Assembly: GCA_037954665.1 (NCBI GenBank)
Contig: JBBMOL010000012.1
Coordinates: 7,006,001 to 7,070,000, forward strand
Source of the DNA: Laguncularia racemosa
Lineage: Eukaryota > Streptophyta > Magnoliopsida > Myrtales > Combretaceae
Direction of reading: 5' to 3'
Length of the DNA stretch: 64,000 nucleotides
The translations under genes and the position numbers were made by a program. The notes beneath the pieces are model-generated. The model saw only the letters and a program-made list of their open reading frames with translations, did no database searches and was not told the DNA's origin. Shown piece after piece: positions 61,097 to 64,000 of this stretch. The first letter of the stretch is position 1. Each line of letters starts with the position of its first letter.

Positions 61097-62655
61097 ATAA
61101 GTATGCAATAAAAAACTCCACATCCCATCTATACTCTTTAGTTTTGATGTCATGGTTCATATAACTCTTATCTATGTATTCTACACAATTTCGAATCAAA
61201 TAAAAATATGACATCTTAAAAGTGTTTTGAACGAACATGAAAGGGAAAAAGCACATTCAACTATGTAAGACACTATGTCTATCTCATGCAAATATCAAGT
61301 GACCCATATGAATAATCATATATTAAATAGAGAAAACAAAATCCAAGTATATATTGAAGAACATTATCTATTTGTATACTAAATATTGAAGGCTACATAG
61401 CTTACAATTAAAGCCTTGCCCTTATTTTAAAATGCTTGACAATAGAAACTAAAAGAAAATTTTATCTGTAAAGAAATTCTTCTTAAATTGTTATAAGTTA
61501 TTGTTTCACCCCATTACCATTTCAAATAAGTAGAAAAACAATGTCATGAGTTGATCTACCTACTTGCTAAATCTATGTAATGTTGTACATTAGTCATCAT
61601 TTAAAGATAAAACTAAGTTTTTCAAAATGAAAATTGGTAACAATTTTCTCCTTAAAGACTAGAGAGAAACTTTCATGGAAAATGTTTTTCATGCCTTTTT
61701 TTTTAATTAAATATATGTCATAATCAAAGTTTTACAACTTTCAAGTATTATTACAATAATTTCAAAAGACGATAGATATTATTAGCTTTTTTAAATAGCA
61801 ATAGACAACATCTACTAATGGATTTCAACAACTACAAAATAGGATAATAAGGAAAATTTCCCTTTTTTCCTCAATTTCACATATATTTTTAGTGATGTGA
61901 ATTGTCATGCTACCACTTTATCCTTACTATTACTAAGAATCACTAATAATTGTATCTAAAAAAAAAAGATTCCATCAAACATACATAAACTAAGACGATA
62001 AGATATAGTATAATAATGATAACATCACTATACCTCAAAATCACTAATGTCAACTAACCAATAAAATATGGTTTTATATTTATATTTTAACTAGTAAAAA
62101 CTAGAAAAAGTATAGTATATAAAAAATGTTCATAGTATTTGTAATCTAAATTTAAAAGTTAAAATCAAGAATATTACATCATCTTTCTAAGTTTCTTACT
62201 AAGCTTTCATTACGTCATCTTTCTAAGTCTCTTACTAAACTAAGTCTCTTACTAAAGTTTCTATAGGTTGAACCCTTAAAACTCAAATAGAGCAAAAAAT
62301 AATGCAATGCAACAAAACCCTCAAACCTACTAGTAAAATAAAGAGAATTAGAGAGAGAGCACCAACTAGTGGTGGGTGACAAAAAGCAAAACCAACTAGT
62401 ATTTGTTTGTTAATGAGGTGTAGCGACTATTAGTAATTAACCCAATTTGTACTTAAATGCTGTAGAGAGAGAAAGGCCTTATAGCTTAATGACTTGATGA
62501 TACTGAGCACCATGTTCACAACTTGTTGCTATGAATTTAAGTTCTTTAATTTTATTTTTAAAGTCTAGTTAACACTTTCATTAACAAAAAACATAATATC
62601 AAAGGAGCAAGAAAAATAAGCATATAAATGAAAACACAGCATATGATGAACATTT

Positions 62656-62826
62656 AGTGCATGTTTGCTTCGGGGGAATAGTTATTCTATTCCCTTCCCA
62701 TTTAATATGATTTGTTATTACGATGTTTATTTACATTTTAAACATCATAATAGCCATTTCGTATGAATTGCTATTATGCAAAATAATGAATAGCAATTCA
62801 AGCCTCCACCTTCATGAATTGCTATT
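62656..62826. mobile_element. MITE fragment, possibly Tourist/PIF-like
   Basis: Begins near gtgcatgtttgcttcggggg and contains gaatagttattctattccc and repeated aattgctatt blocks with their complements (gaatagcaattc), giving internal inverted repeats. The right end is cut off by the family A LTR starting at 62827. Confidence 0.4.
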
Positions 62827-63729
62827 TGTTGAGCCTAATTTTGGATTTTTCCTTAAATAACCCATATTAAGTTCAACTCACTTAATATAAGTTACTTGAT
62901 AGTAAAATTAAGAAAAAAACTATATTTTTAATTATCTTAAGAAAATTGGAGTCGCCACCAACTTAAGTTGGAAAATAAGATAAGTTAAGATTAATGAGGT
63001 GAATTAACCCTAACTAGTTACTAGTCTGTGAATTTTTCTAAAAAAACAATTTTAAAAACATATTAACTAGAGAATCTGGACTCGAGAGCTATTATATTAA
63101 AACCTAAATGGTTACCACTTATTATCTTCTTCAAGAAACTAAATTAAAAGCTTTTTGTAAATTCCCTTCGCCATTATATGTACAAGACATGATGTTTTCA
63201 TATAAAGTATGAAATAGCATGAAAAAAAAATTAAAACAATTTTTTTATTATACATTTTCTATTATTATTTTAAAATGAAATAAAAGAGAATAAAAACCTT
63301 TGCATTTCTACTTGTGTTAAAATTTAATTAAAAATAGGATAACATATTTTTATGTTTTTATATTATAAATTGAAAATTTAAAAGGATAAAATACTTTTTG
63401 TAAATTTTTTTATATGGTAAATTGAAATTGGAAAAGAATAAATTTTTTTTTATACGTGGTTGCCCAGTAGGTACCTACGTACCCGCTAGTCAGGATCAAA
63501 CCAACGTAGTTCTGTTTTTCATAAAACTTTAATGTATTGATTAATTTTAATCATGAAAACAGGCTGGGTTTATGTTTATTATCATTTTAATTTTTTAAAT
63601 AAAAATTCTAAACTTAAACTTTATTTCTCAATTTAAAAAAAAAAATAGAACAAAACCCTCTAGTTTTGAAAACATCAATTAAAAATTTATTTCATAAAAA
63701 TCATTTTTCTAGGTGATAAAACATTATAT

Positions 63730-63769
<40 letters not shown>

Positions 63770-64000
63770 TTTAAGAAAAACTCACACCTTAATTTAAGAA
63801 AATTTTAAAAGAAATACAAAGAGAAATTCTAAACCTAATTTTATCAATAATAAAAGAAAACAAATTTCTAAAACATATGTCTTTTATCATTTTTGTTATT
63901 TTATTTTTATTTTTATTTTTATTTATTTATTTACTAATATTATTTGTGGGTCGCAATTCGAATCGGGTCGGGTCAGATCGTAGCAGTTGGAAGCTCTCCG
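62827..64000 (+). mobile_element. 5' part of a family A LTR, running off the window
   Basis: Starts tgttgagcctaattttgg, matching tgtcgagtctaattttt at 9720. Shared landmarks follow in the same order: gtcgccaccaactta (62953), ggtacctacgtacccgctagtcaggatc (63470, with 10190), ttttaatcatgaaaac (63545) and a cgggtcgggtc block (63960). Continuation outside the window will show whether it is solo or part of a complete element. Confidence 0.85.
63733..63762. repeat. AC microsatellite (15 units)
   Basis: Uninterrupted AC dinucleotides, flanked by TA-rich sequence, inside the family A LTR. The copy at 9720-11831 has no such run at the equivalent place, so it arose in this copy. Confidence 0.9.

Larger units (their letters stand above)
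57745..62655 (-). mobile_element. CACTA (En/Spm) element relic, right copy, minus orientation
   Basis: Reading on the minus strand, this copy repeats the left element from about 51570 to 57679: for example 62515 ctcagtatcatcaagtcatt, 60460 gactttgatatcc, 58270 cattgagaagggaaaataat. Non-coding parts look roughly three-quarters identical by eye. It lacks the transposase middle and C-terminal part present at about 54200-55950 of the left copy and carries a MITE at 60800-61096. Its outer end is lost where another MITE starts at 62656. It is tail to tail with the left copy. Confidence 0.78.

Overview
The window is nuclear DNA of a flowering plant, most likely a eudicot. It is AT-rich, its genes are split by canonical plant introns, its promoters and 5' leaders are plant-like (TATA box, CT-rich leader, site II TGGGCY motifs), and over half of it is plant transposable elements nested in one another. 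I cannot name the species.

Three intact genes and one partial gene are supported by splice junctions whose phases all agree. (1) 19213-22623 (+): a nine-exon, 496-residue non-phosphorylating NADP-dependent glyceraldehyde-3-phosphate dehydrogenase (GAPN/ALDH11 type). (2) 26713-30917 (+): a six-exon, 438-residue bHLH transcription factor of the LRL (LJRHL1-like) group. (3) 43169-44151 (-): a three-exon, 129-residue homologue of the cytochrome c oxidase assembly factor COA6. (4) 38201-42308 (-): five phase-compatible exons of a protein I do not recognise, whose 5' end I could not find. Genes 1 and 2 each contain one non-canonical GC-AG intron.

Layout. 1-6375: end of a long LTR followed by a decayed Ty3/gypsy chromovirus. 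6695-12960: a hAT element with 8-bp target duplications, split by a 2.1-kb solo LTR with its own 5-bp duplication. 12969-19000: gene-poor, with LTR remnants. 19000-31200: GAPN, a solo copia-like LTR and the bHLH gene. 31200-38000: gene-free, holding MITEs, a tandem duplication and a near-perfect 99-bp inverted repeat. 38200-44300: the unidentified gene and COA6. 44305-50659: a Ty1/copia element on the minus strand carrying two precisely inserted hAT-like MITEs. 51207-62655: two CACTA (En/Spm, tnp2-type) relics facing each other tail to tail, forming an imperfect palindrome of about 11 kb. 62656-64000: a MITE and the start of another copy of the long LTR family seen at 1-175 and 9720-11831.

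The genes do not form a pathway: GAPN is a cytosolic carbon/NADPH enzyme, the bHLH protein is a nuclear regulator and COA6 is a mitochondrial assembly factor. The most unusual structures are the inverted CACTA pair and the 99-bp inverted repeat, both of which could give hairpin RNA if transcribed. No CRISPR array, operon, bacterial-type feature or tRNA/rRNA gene was seen.
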